Positions 11,656 through 24,493 of a stretch of 64,000 nt of DNA are shown here, piece by piece. Every line of letters begins with the position of its first letter. Position 1 is the stretch's first letter. Made by a program: the position numbers and the translations under genes. The notes under the pieces are model-generated. The model was given only the letters and a program-made list of their open reading frames with translations, searched no databases and had not been told where the DNA came from. This DNA is from Omphalotus guepiniiformis (lineage: Eukaryota > Basidiomycota > Agaricomycetes > Agaricales > Omphalotaceae), in contig JAQOOI010000058.1 of NCBI GenBank assembly GCA_028554645.1, forward strand, positions 124,001 through 188,000, written 5' to 3'.

Positions 11656-11672
11656 GACGCGTCAGTCACGTG
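11656..11672. promoter_or_regulatory. Composite MCB box + CACGTG element upstream of CDC6
   Basis: GACGCGTCAGTCACGTG begins 89 bases upstream of the CDC6 start. It contains ACGCGT, the MluI cell-cycle box bound by MBF (Mbp1/Swi6) in front of G1/S genes, and CACGTG, an E-box-type site, separated by CAGT. The same 17 bases occur inverted at 51468-51484. Control of CDC6 by an MCB fits known biology; the composite nature is an inference. Confidence 0.6.
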
Positions 11673-11690
11673 ATCATATCATCCCACCTG

Positions 11691-11699
11691 ATGAGTCAC
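11691..11699. promoter_or_regulatory. Gcn4/AP-1-like site ATGAGTCAC
   Basis: ATGAGTCAC matches the bZIP (Gcn4/AP-1) core TGAGTCA. It lies in the 369-base divergent promoter between CDC6 and the PFKFB gene, about 240 bases upstream of the latter. The assignment rests on the motif only. Confidence 0.3.
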
Positions 11700-11936
11700 G
11701 TTAAGGAAGTCAGCAACCTCCGAGTACGAGTCTGGAATTCAGGAAAGCTCGAATAAGACTCGGTACAGCTGTGATTGTAGCAATGACCTAACATTTCAAA
11801 AAAAAATTATGTTTTACAAGTCCCAACCTCTGAACATATGAAGTAAATGCTGTTCGTCAAAGCCATACTTTTCTGGGAAAAGCTCCCACGGCGAACTCTA
11901 AATTCTGATTCTTCCACATAGCGGACCGATACCATC

Positions 11937-14371
<2,435 letters not shown>

Positions 14372-14603
14372 TGGTCAAAATGGATACTGCGCGTGGATGA
14401 ATAGAAAGAAGAAATGAAATGAAATGAAAGAAGAATCAGCGAAAAAGCGCGATGGTGTAGAAGGAATTAGAATATATTCTATATTGTTTCTGTTAATGCT
14501 GTAGAACGGTGTATGATAATCTACATAGTAGTCGTCTAGCTGAGGTTGATGCGTGAGAAGTACCTCTTCCTTGTATTCTTTCATCTACCATGTTTACAAT
14601 TTA

Positions 14604-15548
14604 CTACACCTTCAAGTTTTCCAAGACCCAATCATCCACGTTTTTAACAGGAACACGATTCTTCCAATTGAATGTTTCTTCAAAATTCCAAGCAACACCT
14701 ACGCCCTTGGCAAACACAAGCCTGTACTTGGCCAACCCATCGTTCGGATTTTGTTGCAGGGCATTCTTCAAATCGTCGACAGTCAAGACCTCCTTCTGAA
14801 CTGGTTTCTGAATTGCCTTGGACACTAGATTCGCCAACCGTTCAAAGGTAACCGTATCACCAGCAACGAACACAACCTGGTTTTTAACCCTCGGTTCATG
14901 CACGAGAATCCTCGCCGTCAATAGTCCAACGTCCTCCACAGTCGTAAGTGTAACTTGATTTTCCCATCCGCCCAACGCTCTAACCACTGGACTCGCTCCT
15001 AAGTCAACTATCCCAAACCACTCTTCAAACAGAAAGCCCATGAACATGCCAGTAGACACAATCACCCACTCCACACCACTTTGCTCCGCCTCCTTCCTCA
15101 ACAAAGCCCTCACATCCAACTGCTCATCAAATAAGTCTTGCCCACTTCCTCTTCCAATAACATCATAATCAACACCAAATTGCCACGGAAAGTACCTCCT
15201 GCCTACCCTTCCACCTCCCCTTGCTTTGTCTATCTCAGCAGCCTCAAGCACCGCTCTCGCGATCTTCAACTGCAACCCCTTCTCCGAGCCAAATCCCGTA
15301 CACCCAACAATGACGTCGTATGGCGCAAAAAGCGTCGCGAGCCCAGACTGCGAAGTACCGACGAGGTCCCCTGGCAATACACGCACTCCAAGCTCTTTCA
15401 CCCAAGGACTTTGAGCTGTTTTCGAATCGGATCGGAGGAGTACAGTCAGCGATGCTATTTGCTGTGGGCTAGTGGTTTTTTGAGTGTGCAGAGCACGAAT
15501 AACAGATGAACCGAGTTCTCCTGCGCCGAGGATGAGGATGGATGTCAT
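14604..15548 (-). CDS. NmrA-like / isoflavone-reductase-type NAD(P)-binding protein
   Basis: One uninterrupted frame of 314 residues with an N-terminal Rossmann fold (MTSILILGAGELGSSVIRAL). The middle shows a PCBER/isoflavone-reductase pattern: YFPWQFGVDYDVIGRG, then EWVIVSTGMFMGFLFEEWFG. A late substrate-domain block VTLTTVEDVGLLTARI follows. This atypical short-chain dehydrogenase group includes reductases for aromatic and isoflavonoid substrates as well as redox sensors. In wood- and litter-decay fungi such genes are numerous and often thought to handle lignin-derived aromatics, but the substrate here cannot be inferred. Lysine is missing from a clear YxxxK, as expected for the family. The gene ends 232 bases downstream of the PFKFB stop, in convergent orientation. 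Confidence 0.88.
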   Translation of the reverse strand: MTSILILGAGELGSSVIRALHTQKTTSPQQIASLTVLLRSDSKTAQSPWVKELGVRVLPGDLVGTSQSGLATLFAPYDVIVGCTGFGSEKGLQLKIARAVLEAAEIDKARGGGRVGRRYFPWQFGVDYDVIGRGSGQDLFDEQLDVRALLRKEAEQSGVEWVIVSTGMFMGFLFEEWFGIVDLGASPVVRALGGWENQVTLTTVEDVGLLTARILVHEPRVKNQVVFVAGDTVTFERLANLVSKAIQKPVQKEVLTVDDLKNALQQNPNDGLAKYRLVFAKGVGVAWNFEETFNWKNRVPVKNVDDWVLENLKV

Positions 15549-16004
15549 GCCTAGGGAAGATGTCTAGCGATGAATGAGTAATACAGTAGATGTCTTAATC
15601 AGCTCTAGAGAAGTGTGGCGCGCTTCGAGTGTCGTTTAGGTGGTGAACAATCTGCTTGCCTCATGCTACCATCTTGGCTTCTCATCTGGCTCTGCGTTGG
15701 AGATAAGTAGGTATCGTACATCGTTGATCAGCGCAAAGCTTTTCAAAGTAATTGTACTACCGAAAGACCTGCGAAATCGAGCCATTTGGAGTATCTTCGC
15801 TACCAATAAATAACGATATCTGGTGATTTACCCTGTCCAAATGGCAACGTTACTGATTAAATTGGCTGATAACCTGGTCCCAGACTGAGAGGCAATATTT
15901 AAATCCGAAAAAGGCAACTATATCGCGCTCCCCCAAGTTTCCCAGGAAGGATATACGGAGGCTTATAATCCCTCTTGTCACCTGAATACGCTTCTCATTC
16001 CCCC
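15549..16004. promoter_or_regulatory. divergent promoter region with TATTTAAAT
   Basis: 456 bases between divergent start codons. TATTTAAAT at 15896-15904 is about 100 bases upstream of the start at 16005 and is followed by a C-rich tract, a plausible core promoter for the rightward gene. No coding sequence is evident. Confidence 0.4.
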
Positions 16005-16661
16005 ATGTCTTCCTTTGCCACCGTCTCTCGTGTCCTCAGACCTGTTTTCCTCTCTCGCTCTTTTCATTCTCCCTTTGCTCTTCTTGCAAATTCAAATCTC
16101 GCTTCTCCTCCTCCTCCTTCCTCCAATATTACCCCATTCACATACGACAAACAGTCAGATGTATCTCCAGAGCCCACCCACTCTCATTACGGGCCTCGTA
16201 CATATGTCGTCTCCCAGCCAGACCCTGCAGATACATATTATCACGTCCCTTCAGGTGCATATCCAGTAAGTCTCGAGTCTCGACCTCTCTCGGTCTCAGA
16301 CACGTTATTGATCCATCTTCTCTAGACCAGCCTTCCATACGTTAATTTCACACCAACCGAGGCACCTGAGAGCGTCCCAATGAGCTCTTCTAGCTCCACC
16401 CCTGCTCACCCCGTCCTCACGCGCGCAGTCCCGCAGAACGAGTCAGGTGTAGGTGAGAGTGCTGCCGTACGCTTCGCTGAAGCACCAGGTGCCATGGGCG
16501 CCCGCGGTGGAAGCTACGGCGGCGCAGGTCTCGTCGATAAAGAGGGAACAAAACCTGGTCTTGGTAGCTTGGCCGACAGGAATCCACCTCCCATCGAAAG
16601 CGAGGTTGTAGAAAAGTTTTCAAAAATGGGCAACCAGGAAGCTTGGAAGGCTAGGAAATGA
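16005..16661 (+). CDS. Small Ser/Pro-rich protein with likely mitochondrial presequence, unknown function
   Basis: Two exons joined at GAYP/TSLPYVNF (donor GTAAGT at 16267) give about 200 residues. I start it at the ATG at 16005 because this opens with MSSFATVSRVLRPVFLSRSF, an Arg/Ser/hydrophobic stretch without acids that looks like a mitochondrial targeting sequence. The middle is low-complexity (Pro, Ser, Tyr, His). The C-terminus has GARGGSYGGAGLVDKEGTKP and ends in FSKMGNQEAWKARK. I do not recognise a domain. The real intron and the charged, non-random C-terminus argue that it is coding. The location is an inference from the presequence. Confidence 0.65.
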
Positions 16662-17132
16662 GTTTGCTTTTGTTTTTTGATCGTCGCTGTGTCGCTGGAA
16701 GGAGAAACTTTTTACTTTTGGATCGAGTGACCCCTACTTGGTGGTTGACTCGTGTGTTAGCCTACTTGCTGTATGATTAGTTGTCTTGAGAAGTAGCGCA
16801 TAGTAATTGTATTTGTGTCGTTTAATGCTTGTTCCTCGTTGTTTTGCAAATATTATAATATCTTGATTCTTCTTGCAACCAACACAGGATTGCCGTTTCG
16901 CTTTGACGCTTCCAGAGCCATGCAAGTCCAGTAATTGTGTTTTGAAGAGGATAACAAAGCGGAAGCCAGTTTATTGTTGGGAGTCAAAAGCAAAGAGTCA
17001 AAGCAACATAGCACTGCCATTTCAGGAAACGGCTCTGCGGAACCGGCACACAGGGCCACAAACACAACCCTCTTATAACACGACCGCCAGGATCTACCTT
17101 TTGGACGCGATTCACTCTATACTTGTTACGCC
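16662..17132. other. intergenic, no gene seen
   Basis: 471 bases between two rightward genes: the 3' UTR of the small mitochondrial-type protein and the promoter of RAE1. No consistent coding signal or RNA gene was seen. Confidence 0.5.
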
Positions 17133-18608
17133 ATGTCTTTCTTTGGCGCTGCCTCTACGACGGCAAACACGTCGGCTTCTGGCGACAAAGATATCGAAAT
17201 GGCCGATCCACCAACCGATTCGATTTCTTCAATGGCTTTCTCAAGCCAGGCGGATTATCTAGCTGTTGGGAGTTGGGACAATAGTGTACGTCGCATCAGA
17301 CTCCTCAAAGTATCAAACTCTTTCCTGACCAAAGTGTTTAGTGTGAGAATCTATGAAGTGATGAGTGGTGGACAAACACAAGGCAAGGCGATGTATCAAC
17401 ATCAAGGACCAGTCTTGTCTGTATGTTGGAATAAGGCGCGTCTCTTCTCCGTTCTACTAATTGTCATTCAAATCTCACTCGCTCCTTTCTACAGGAAGGA
17501 AACAAAATTTTCTCCGGAGGCGCTGACAATGCTGGGCGCATGTTCGACGTTTCAACAGGCCAAGCAACTCAAGTAGCTCAACACGACGCGCCCATCAGAG
17601 TCGTCAAATGGGTTGATGCTCAATCCGGTATCCTTGCAACAGGAAGCTGGGATAAAACAATAAAGGTGTGTTCCTTTTCGACGCGCTTCTACCACCTTCT
17701 AGCAGTCTCAGACTCTCTCTAGTATTGGGATCTTCGTTCATCTACACCAGCCGCTAGCGTAACGCTTCCTGAGAGATGCTACACACTCGACGTTCAGTAC
17801 CCTCTCATGGTCGTCGGCACAGCCGAGCGTCATATCCAGATTTTCAACCTTTCGAACCCCACCACGGCGTATAAAACCATAACCTCTCCTCTCAAATGGC
17901 AAACGCGGGTAGTGTCTTGTTTCACTGCTTCTCCCAACAGTGGCTTTGCGGTGGGTAGTATCGAAGGAAGAGTGGCTATTCAGTGCGTACTCTCTCACTA
18001 TAACTTTTGCCCCGTGTCCAAAACCGATGCCACTCTGGAACAGATACGTCGAAGATAAAGACAGCGCGTGAGTTATACTCTCAATATTAAAATGCACAAG
18101 TGCTTATCGGTATTTCCTTTACAGCAACAACTTTTCTTTCAAATGTCACCGACGAGACTCCGTCCCCAACTCAAAAGACCAGTCAATGGTCTACGCAGTT
18201 AACGACATCTCCTTCCACCCAGTTCATGGGACATTCTCTACATGTGGTACGCCCGACCATCTGAAAACTAAAGCTTCTAGTCTTCCCCTAACCTTCCTTT
18301 TACCCAGGATCGGACGGAACGATCCACTTCTGGGACAAAGATGCTCGAACTAGGCTGAAGAGTTGGTTCTCCCTCCCTCCTTTTTTTTCTCCCTTCTCAC
18401 TCCTCCCTCTTTCTTCCTTCTTCTAGCTTTCGAACCTGCCCCGGGCCCAATCACCTGCAGCGCCTTCAGCCGTACAGGCTCGATCTTTGCGTACGCGATA
18501 TCATATGACTGGTCTAAAGGTCATTCGGGCATGACGCCTGGTCATCCGAATAAGCTTATGTTGCATGCGTGTAAAGATGATGAGGTTAAGAAGAGGCCGA
18601 GGAAGTAG
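17133..18608 (+). CDS. RAE1: mRNA export factor Rae1/Gle2, WD40 propeller
   Basis: Rae1/Gle2 docks at nuclear pores through the Nup98 GLEBS motif and is needed for mRNA export; in animals it also acts at the spindle. Splicing gives about 350 residues with WD40 repeats in order. These include SMAFSSQADYLAVGSWDNSV, then GPVLSVCWNKEGNKIFSGG, then IRVVKWVDAQSGILATGSWD. Later blocks are CYTLDVQYPLMVVGTAERHI and FHPVHGTFSTCGSDGTIHFW. The ending SYDWSKGHSGMTPGHPNKL followed by a basic tail is highly typical of Rae1. The N-terminal MSFFG leader is short. Several introns fall within repeats, and all restore frame. The start ATG at 17133 follows a pyrimidine-rich leader. Confidence 0.95.
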
Positions 18609-18884
18609 TTGTGTGTAAAATGTGTTTGCTGTTGTCGGTTGTGCGACGACGCGTTGCGGACACGATGTAGGTCATATGTGTACACGTTGAATGAAGCTTG
18701 TTAGTCCCGACTCATGGAGCGGAGACTCAGGCTCGAGGGTTGTTGTGATTCACTCCGCTGTCTGGTACATACATATCTGTTTCTTTACTTAGTTGTCAAT
18801 GCATCTTTTACTTTTTAGTTTGCTCCCTTTCTTTTTGCTTCCGGATACCCCGGCCCGGTCAAATTTTCGTGTTTCCCTTCCATC

Positions 18885-21530
18885 ATGACTGAGGAAGAAC
18901 CCAATGCAGCCGACCAAACCAAGGTAACAGTTTCAGTTCTCACTCGATCTACCTACATCCTATTCATCCTGAATTCTCACCAGTCTTTCAGGGCAAAACA
19001 AAAGCAAAACAGCGTTATCTCAAACGCAAGAAGGAGCGTCGGAAGATAAATAAAAAGTCCAAAGGGTCAGTTCGAGAACCTAGCACCTTAGAACGAGGCG
19101 ACGACGACGACGACGATGACGAGAACGAAGACGACAGTGAAGGTGAAGATGAAAAGGCAGCACAGGCTGCTGTCGCAGATGAAGCACCTCCACAGGGTGA
19201 AAAACTGCACAGGGACAAACGACCCAAGAAACGACGGAAAATCGCTGCTGAGCCTGAACTTGAACCTGAACTCGAACCCGAGGCAGTAAATTCAGAACCA
19301 GAAGCAACCGACGATGTCGAAATGCAAGTCGACGAATCAAAATCACGAAAATCCCCAACACCCCCAGTCGCTCTTCCTTCATTTCCTCTCCCCGTCCTCC
19401 CCGACGCGCCCTCCAAGTCAACACTCGCATTACAAGGCCTAGATCAAGCTCTAGTAGACGCGGAGATCATCTCTCCTTCCACCGTGCTTCCCATCTCAAC
19501 TAGCCTCGGTACAGACACTGCTCTAGCGGGTCTGAGCGAGAAAATGCGTAAACGGTTGAACGAACTTGGGATCTCAGAGCTCTTTGCTGGTATGTGCACT
19601 GCACGTCTTGTATATACCTTGAACTTATATCGTGTGTAGTTCAAACGGCCCTACTTCCATTTCTTCTACCAAAAGACCCATTTTCGAGGGCTTTGTACCA
19701 GCCTTATAACCCACCTCGTGATGTATGCGTCTCTGCGCCGACTGGAAGTGGGAAGACACTCGCATACGCTGTACCTATCGTTGAGGTGAGCGCGTATACA
19801 TCACTCTCATTTTTTTTCCAATTTCAAACGTTAATAGTTTCGTTCCTGTAGATTCTCTCCACGCGAATTGTCACTCGTCTACGAGCATTAATCATACTCC
19901 CCACTCGAGATCTCGTAACGCAGGTCCGAGAGACATTTGAAGCTCTTTGTAAAGGTCGAAGCTTAAAGGTGTGTATATAAGATGTAGTTTTTCACTTCGC
20001 AGGAGCTCATGTACTACCAGATTGGAACGGCAACAGGACAGCATTCGTTTTCCCATGAACAAGCGCAGTTGATCGCGGACCGGTCAACTAGGTACAAAGC
20101 AATCCATTCCTTCACATTCATGTGCTCACAAGCATATCTAGTCTGTCCGGAGGTTCAAGTAAAGTCGACATACTGATATGCACACCCGGGAGGCTCATGG
20201 ACCATCTAAGTGAGACACCCAACTTCTCATTACAGCATCTCCGATTCCTCGTAAGTCTTTATTTCAACCTGTCTTTTGACGGACGAGCTTTATATGTTCC
20301 TGTGGGGTCAATCCAGGTCATCGACGAAGCGGATCGCCTTCTCGCGCAGTCCTTCCAAGACTGGCTCGTACGAGTGCTAGCTGCTACCCGGCCACCAAAA
20401 CACATTCTTCGTCACAGCATATCAGACCTCTTTTCATCCTCGGACCCCAATGCCACCTCTTCAAAAAGCATTATAAACGATGATACCTCAAAATCAACGT
20501 CAGCGTTACCCAGACATGACGCCGTAGCCCCAGCCTTCCTTCACCTACTGCCTTATCCTGACATTCCTTCATTCATCACCGAGAGAAAAGAAACTTCTTG
20601 CCAGAAGCTCCTGTTTTCTGCTACTTTGACTCGCGACCCGAGTAAGATCGCTACTCTGGAGTTGAGAAATCCAAAGTACTTTGTTGTCCATGGTGGCAAG
20701 GACGGCGACACAGCAGAGTCGGGTGTGTTGGATGTGGTTACGGAGAAGTTTAGCATGCCTACAACCCTCAGGGTAGGTTTCCCATTTCCTGCAATAAGTT
20801 GTTCCATCGTAGCTTATGCCACCTTTTGTGCAGGAACATATGATTGTCTGCGAAACCTCCCAAAAACCTCTTCTATTTTTCCACCTCGTCCACGCTCACA
20901 ACGTCGTCAACGCGCTAGTTTTCACTAAATCTACAGAATCTACAACGCGGCTCGTTAGGTTATTCCAGTTTTTCGAAAATTCTGTTGCCGGTGATCAAAG
21001 TTCCAACAAGCCCATCGCCATTCGGGCGTATTCGAGTGACTTGGGCGTGGCAGAGCGAAGGGCTATTTTTGATAACTTCAAATCGCAGGAGATTCAAATG
21101 TATGTACCACCACAAGCCTTCCATGACATTCAGCTGAATGAGCTTTCGATTAACAGACTCGTATGCTCCGATCTAATTTCTCGCGGTATCGACATAAGCC
21201 ACGTATCTCACGTCGTCAACTACGACGCCCCCGTCGACATGCGCAAGTACGTCCATCGTGCCGGGCGGACTGCCAGAGCGGGTAGAGAAGGTGACGCCTG
21301 GACGCTAGTTGAAGAACAAGAGGCGAGGTATTTCAAGAATATGATGAAGGAAGCTGATCATTTTGGGAAAGTGAAGAGACTTAGAGTGAGCGAGCAGGAG
21401 CTTGCGCCGTTGCTTTCGCATTACGATGTACGTGCAGTTATATATGTTTATAGTGTTATGTGTTGTCTGATGCTGGTGATATTGATAGACTGCGTTGAGC
21501 CAGTTGAAGGAGGAGTACTCCCGTCAGTAG
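18885..21530 (+). CDS. DBP6: DEAD-box RNA helicase Dbp6/DDX51 (60S ribosome biogenesis)
   Basis: A nucleolar ATP-dependent RNA helicase for early 60S pre-ribosome assembly. A short first exon ([13 protein letters not shown]) splices to a long basic/acidic N-terminus ([12 protein letters not shown], then a run of Asp and Glu). The helicase core shows motif I ([12 protein letters not shown]), Ia (ILPTRDLV), TPGRL, and the DEAD box ([16 protein letters not shown]). It continues with SAT (LLFSATLT), motif V ([12 protein letters not shown]) and VI ([11 protein letters not shown]). A last small exon adds [14 protein letters not shown] and the stop at 21530. The segment after the DEAD box ([13 protein letters not shown]) and the long gap before SAT fit Dbp6/DDX51 better than Dbp9 or Has1. 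All exon phases agree. Confidence 0.92.
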
Positions 21531-21741
21531 TTGCGTGTTTGTTTGTGGTGTCGATACGCTTGCGGAAAGAATCACTACATTGTAAAGCAATTGAGCGTCT
21601 CGTTTGGCTTGCAAGAGCGCACTTTGTATCTTGGCCATGCTATCTATGTTACTCGTTGTGAGAGAACTGAGATAGAAGTGGAAGAAAATCGTGTTTGCTC
21701 TCGCGAGGGTCCCACCGGACCGGCCCGATCAACATTCAACG

Positions 21742-23136
21742 ATGCTCTTAACCGCATTTTCACCATCTGTGTTGCCCTTGAATCTCGTGAAAGAACTTTC
21801 AGCTTTAGGGATCACCACAACTTCTGATCTTCTCTTTGCACATCACAAAGGACTCGAGTCTCCGCTGGATATATACAAGCGTTTACCACCTGGAACTATC
21901 TCACTCCGGGAACTCGACAGCTGCATCACCGCAGTAGCGACTAAAATCGCCTCACAAGGAGTCTGTATAGCAGATATCGCTAGTGAAGTAAAATATGATC
22001 TCGTTCTGAAATCTTTCCCTGCTTTGGACGACATACTAGGCGGAGGCTTCTATCCTCCTCATGTCATAGAGGTATCTGGGGACAAAGGTTCCGGGAAAAG
22101 CGTGCGTATCATCTAAATATTTGCGGGACGAATGATCGGTCTAACTTGACACGTAAGACGCTAGTCTTGAATGTGGTCTTGCGATTTCTTGCTGAGAACA
22201 TCAAATCTGAAGCCTTGTGGATCGATACTACGGGAGCTTTCTCCGTAGAGCAAGCCGTTCAAGTTCTAGAGTCTCATCCTACAATGCAATCTCATTCACA
22301 GGTTAGCTGAATGAGATTCTACCCGCATTGTATTGTTCCTGACGGAGGTTCTTGAAGGGTTTTACTGAGAAGGACGAATTCACTGATGCAGGACTTGCAC
22401 GGCTCCATCTTTCGGCCATCTTCGATATTGAAGGTGTTCAGGTACTGCTGGAAGCCCTACGCATACGGCTTTCTCATACTGTCGGTGTTTCTATTGAAAC
22501 AACGTCTGAGTTCATTCTTGACTATATGGTCTCACAGTCCGAACATCAGGCAAGAATACGTTGCATCGTTATCGACACCATATCACCTCTTCTGGGACCC
22601 TATTTGAGCGCGGTCTCTTCTCAAGGACATGCAATCATGACTGGTTTCATGCGGCATCTGCGCCAGCTTGCCATCAGTTATTCTTTAGTCATATTCGTAT
22701 GTATCCAATATACTCTTCCCCGCACTCCCACTGCAACTGCTCACAGGTCATCAATAACGCAACACCGTTCAGACCCCACTTCGGAGACCGAGATAGAACA
22801 GGAACGGCGCCGGCGGCACCTGTACCCATCTCGAATCCCAGTTCTGCATTCTCTTCAACAACCAAGAAACCTGCACTAGGACCGTCGTTTCCTTTTCTAA
22901 CGGACGCTACCTTGTGGTTATCGTCTTGGCCTCATGAGCGAAAGCCTGAAGGAGATTCCGAGGTGGCTGTCGTAGATGACACTACGTTCCATACTGTTGA
23001 AATTTTTCGTTCAAAATTTTGTGTGCGTCAGATACGTTGTCCTTACCATTTTGGGCTGATGTCAGTGATGATGGGCCAGCCGTCAAAGACATGGACTACA
23101 TTTCAAATCAAACATGGGATGATTAGTCAATGTTGA
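21742..23136 (+). CDS. RAD51D: RAD51 paralogue, RAD51D-like (homologous recombination)
   Basis: A RecA/RAD51-fold ATPase. RAD51D in animals works in the BCDX2 complex, supporting RAD51 filament assembly. ATG at 21742 opens MLLTAFSPSVLPLNLVKELS, equivalent to the RAD51D N-terminal helical domain. Next come FPALDDILGGGFYPPHVIEV and Walker A GDKGSGKS split by an intron. The D-type WIDTTGAFSVEQAVQVL follows, then LHLSAIFDIEGVQVLLEALR and Walker B CIVIDTISPLL. NNATPFRPHFGDRDR and PALGPSFPFLTDATLWLSS correspond to the segment after loop L2. The order and wording match RAD51D more closely than RAD51C or XRCC2. The extreme C-terminus is uncertain: I read through to TGA at 23136. It lies 211 bases after DBP6. 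Confidence 0.83.
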
Positions 23137-24449
23137 CACTTCGGACTCCACGATAGGTTGGTTTGCTTTACCTTCATCTCCACAGGATAATTGAACCAGC
23201 ACACTTGACAGCGATTGACATGAAGAACTTGTTCTTGAAGACTGGAGGCCAGGAGCCCTCGTGTCTAACCGGCGGTTCAGCCAACAGCCCACGTTTTCCA
23301 CCGCTGGTGTCATTCCGCAATAGACTGTTTTGAAAATGGGGTTTAGATGGCTTTTCTTGGAGGAGAACTTCAGCATAAAGTGTAACCGGCTAAGGGTTTA
23401 CCCAAAGAGTCGCTCAAGCACATCCTCCGCCTCGCGAGCTGAGCAGGGAGGGGGAGTAAAAATTCCGCTCATTGAGCTGGTTAAAGGGCACTATAGATGT
23501 GATGTCATATTTAGACGTCCTACCAAGGGAATGCCTTGACGCTGCGAAGAACTGGGCCAAAGTCTACTGCATCATTTAGTATTTGCCCTTCTCAGCTTGC
23601 GCCCACCCTCCTTCCCCAGTCTGCACCGGACCGTATACAATGTACCCGGTCAGAAGTTCTTAATTTTATGAAATGTTTCGGCAGGTACGTAGGACCAGCC
23701 TTTCTGAGATCTTCCCTTCTCATATTGCTATCGATTGGTCCAGTCGAAAGAAGCGCGAGTTCACGGCAGACTTCTTGCGAGTTAATTACACGTGTCAAGT
23801 CTTCAACCATAGGATATCACTTGCAACATTCGAAAGTTGTGCTCGCCGCCTCAAGCTTCTTTCAAGTAGAGCTTGGCCGAAGAGCTGAGTTTTTTTTGAC
23901 ATTGTTCGTATCACATAATCAAGTCAAAATGCCGTTTTGCGCTATACCTCGCCCATACACGCTTCTCCTTGAGTGAAGCCTAAAGGGCATGCTATCTTCT
24001 ACTCATTATACTAGAGACCGGAAACAGCCGATTAGAAACGCGGCTCGTCTTTGTAATATGACTTCAAGGTTGTCTTTGAACGCCTATTGGTGGAAATCGA
24101 ATAGCAAAGATGGGTAATGCATGGTCAGGCAGGCCAATATCACCCTACTTACTGGCCTCCTTCTTCAAGTTTTTCTCCCACGACATCACAATGACATGGC
24201 GGCTATACAATGTCAGCTTTAATATTTGGGGCGTATGCAAACCGGGTGTCCCTCTCGAAATCCGTCTCATCGATCTGGTCGACATATCAGATGGAAGCCA
24301 AGAACCCGAACGCGATGCCTCTTTCGCTCAAGAATGTGGAAGAAGGCCGGCCTCTTTGTTAAAGGGCCCAGCTCTATATACTACCTTACTTTTAGCGCGG
24401 CTAGAGATCTTGCGAGATCCATTAGCGAGGAAGGCATGTCGTGCAACTC
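23137..24449. other. gene-poor stretch, no supportable gene
   Basis: About 1.3 kb. Open frames at 23536-23976 and 24110-24454 have no recognisable domain, unusual amino acid content and no coherent splice partners. They are treated as chance or old relics. Confidence 0.4.
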
Positions 24450-24456
24450 TATAAAT
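24450..24456 (+). promoter_or_regulatory. TATA box (TATAAAT) of first P450
   Basis: TATAAAT lies 44 bases upstream of the start codon at 24494. It is compatible with a very short leader. This is a motif-based call. Confidence 0.4.
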
Positions 24457-24493
24457 CAGGCTCTAGACTGACCATGCTACAGGATATTCTCTG

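Noticed and set aside
23536..23976. 146-codon frame downstream of the RAD51D-like gene
   Set aside because: No start context, no recognisable domain, and overlapping open frames on both strands. Best explained as chance.
24110..24454. 114-codon frame just upstream of the first P450, possible small gene or leader exon
   Set aside because: It does not splice in phase to the P450 start, which already has its own membrane anchor and TATA box. No family resemblance.
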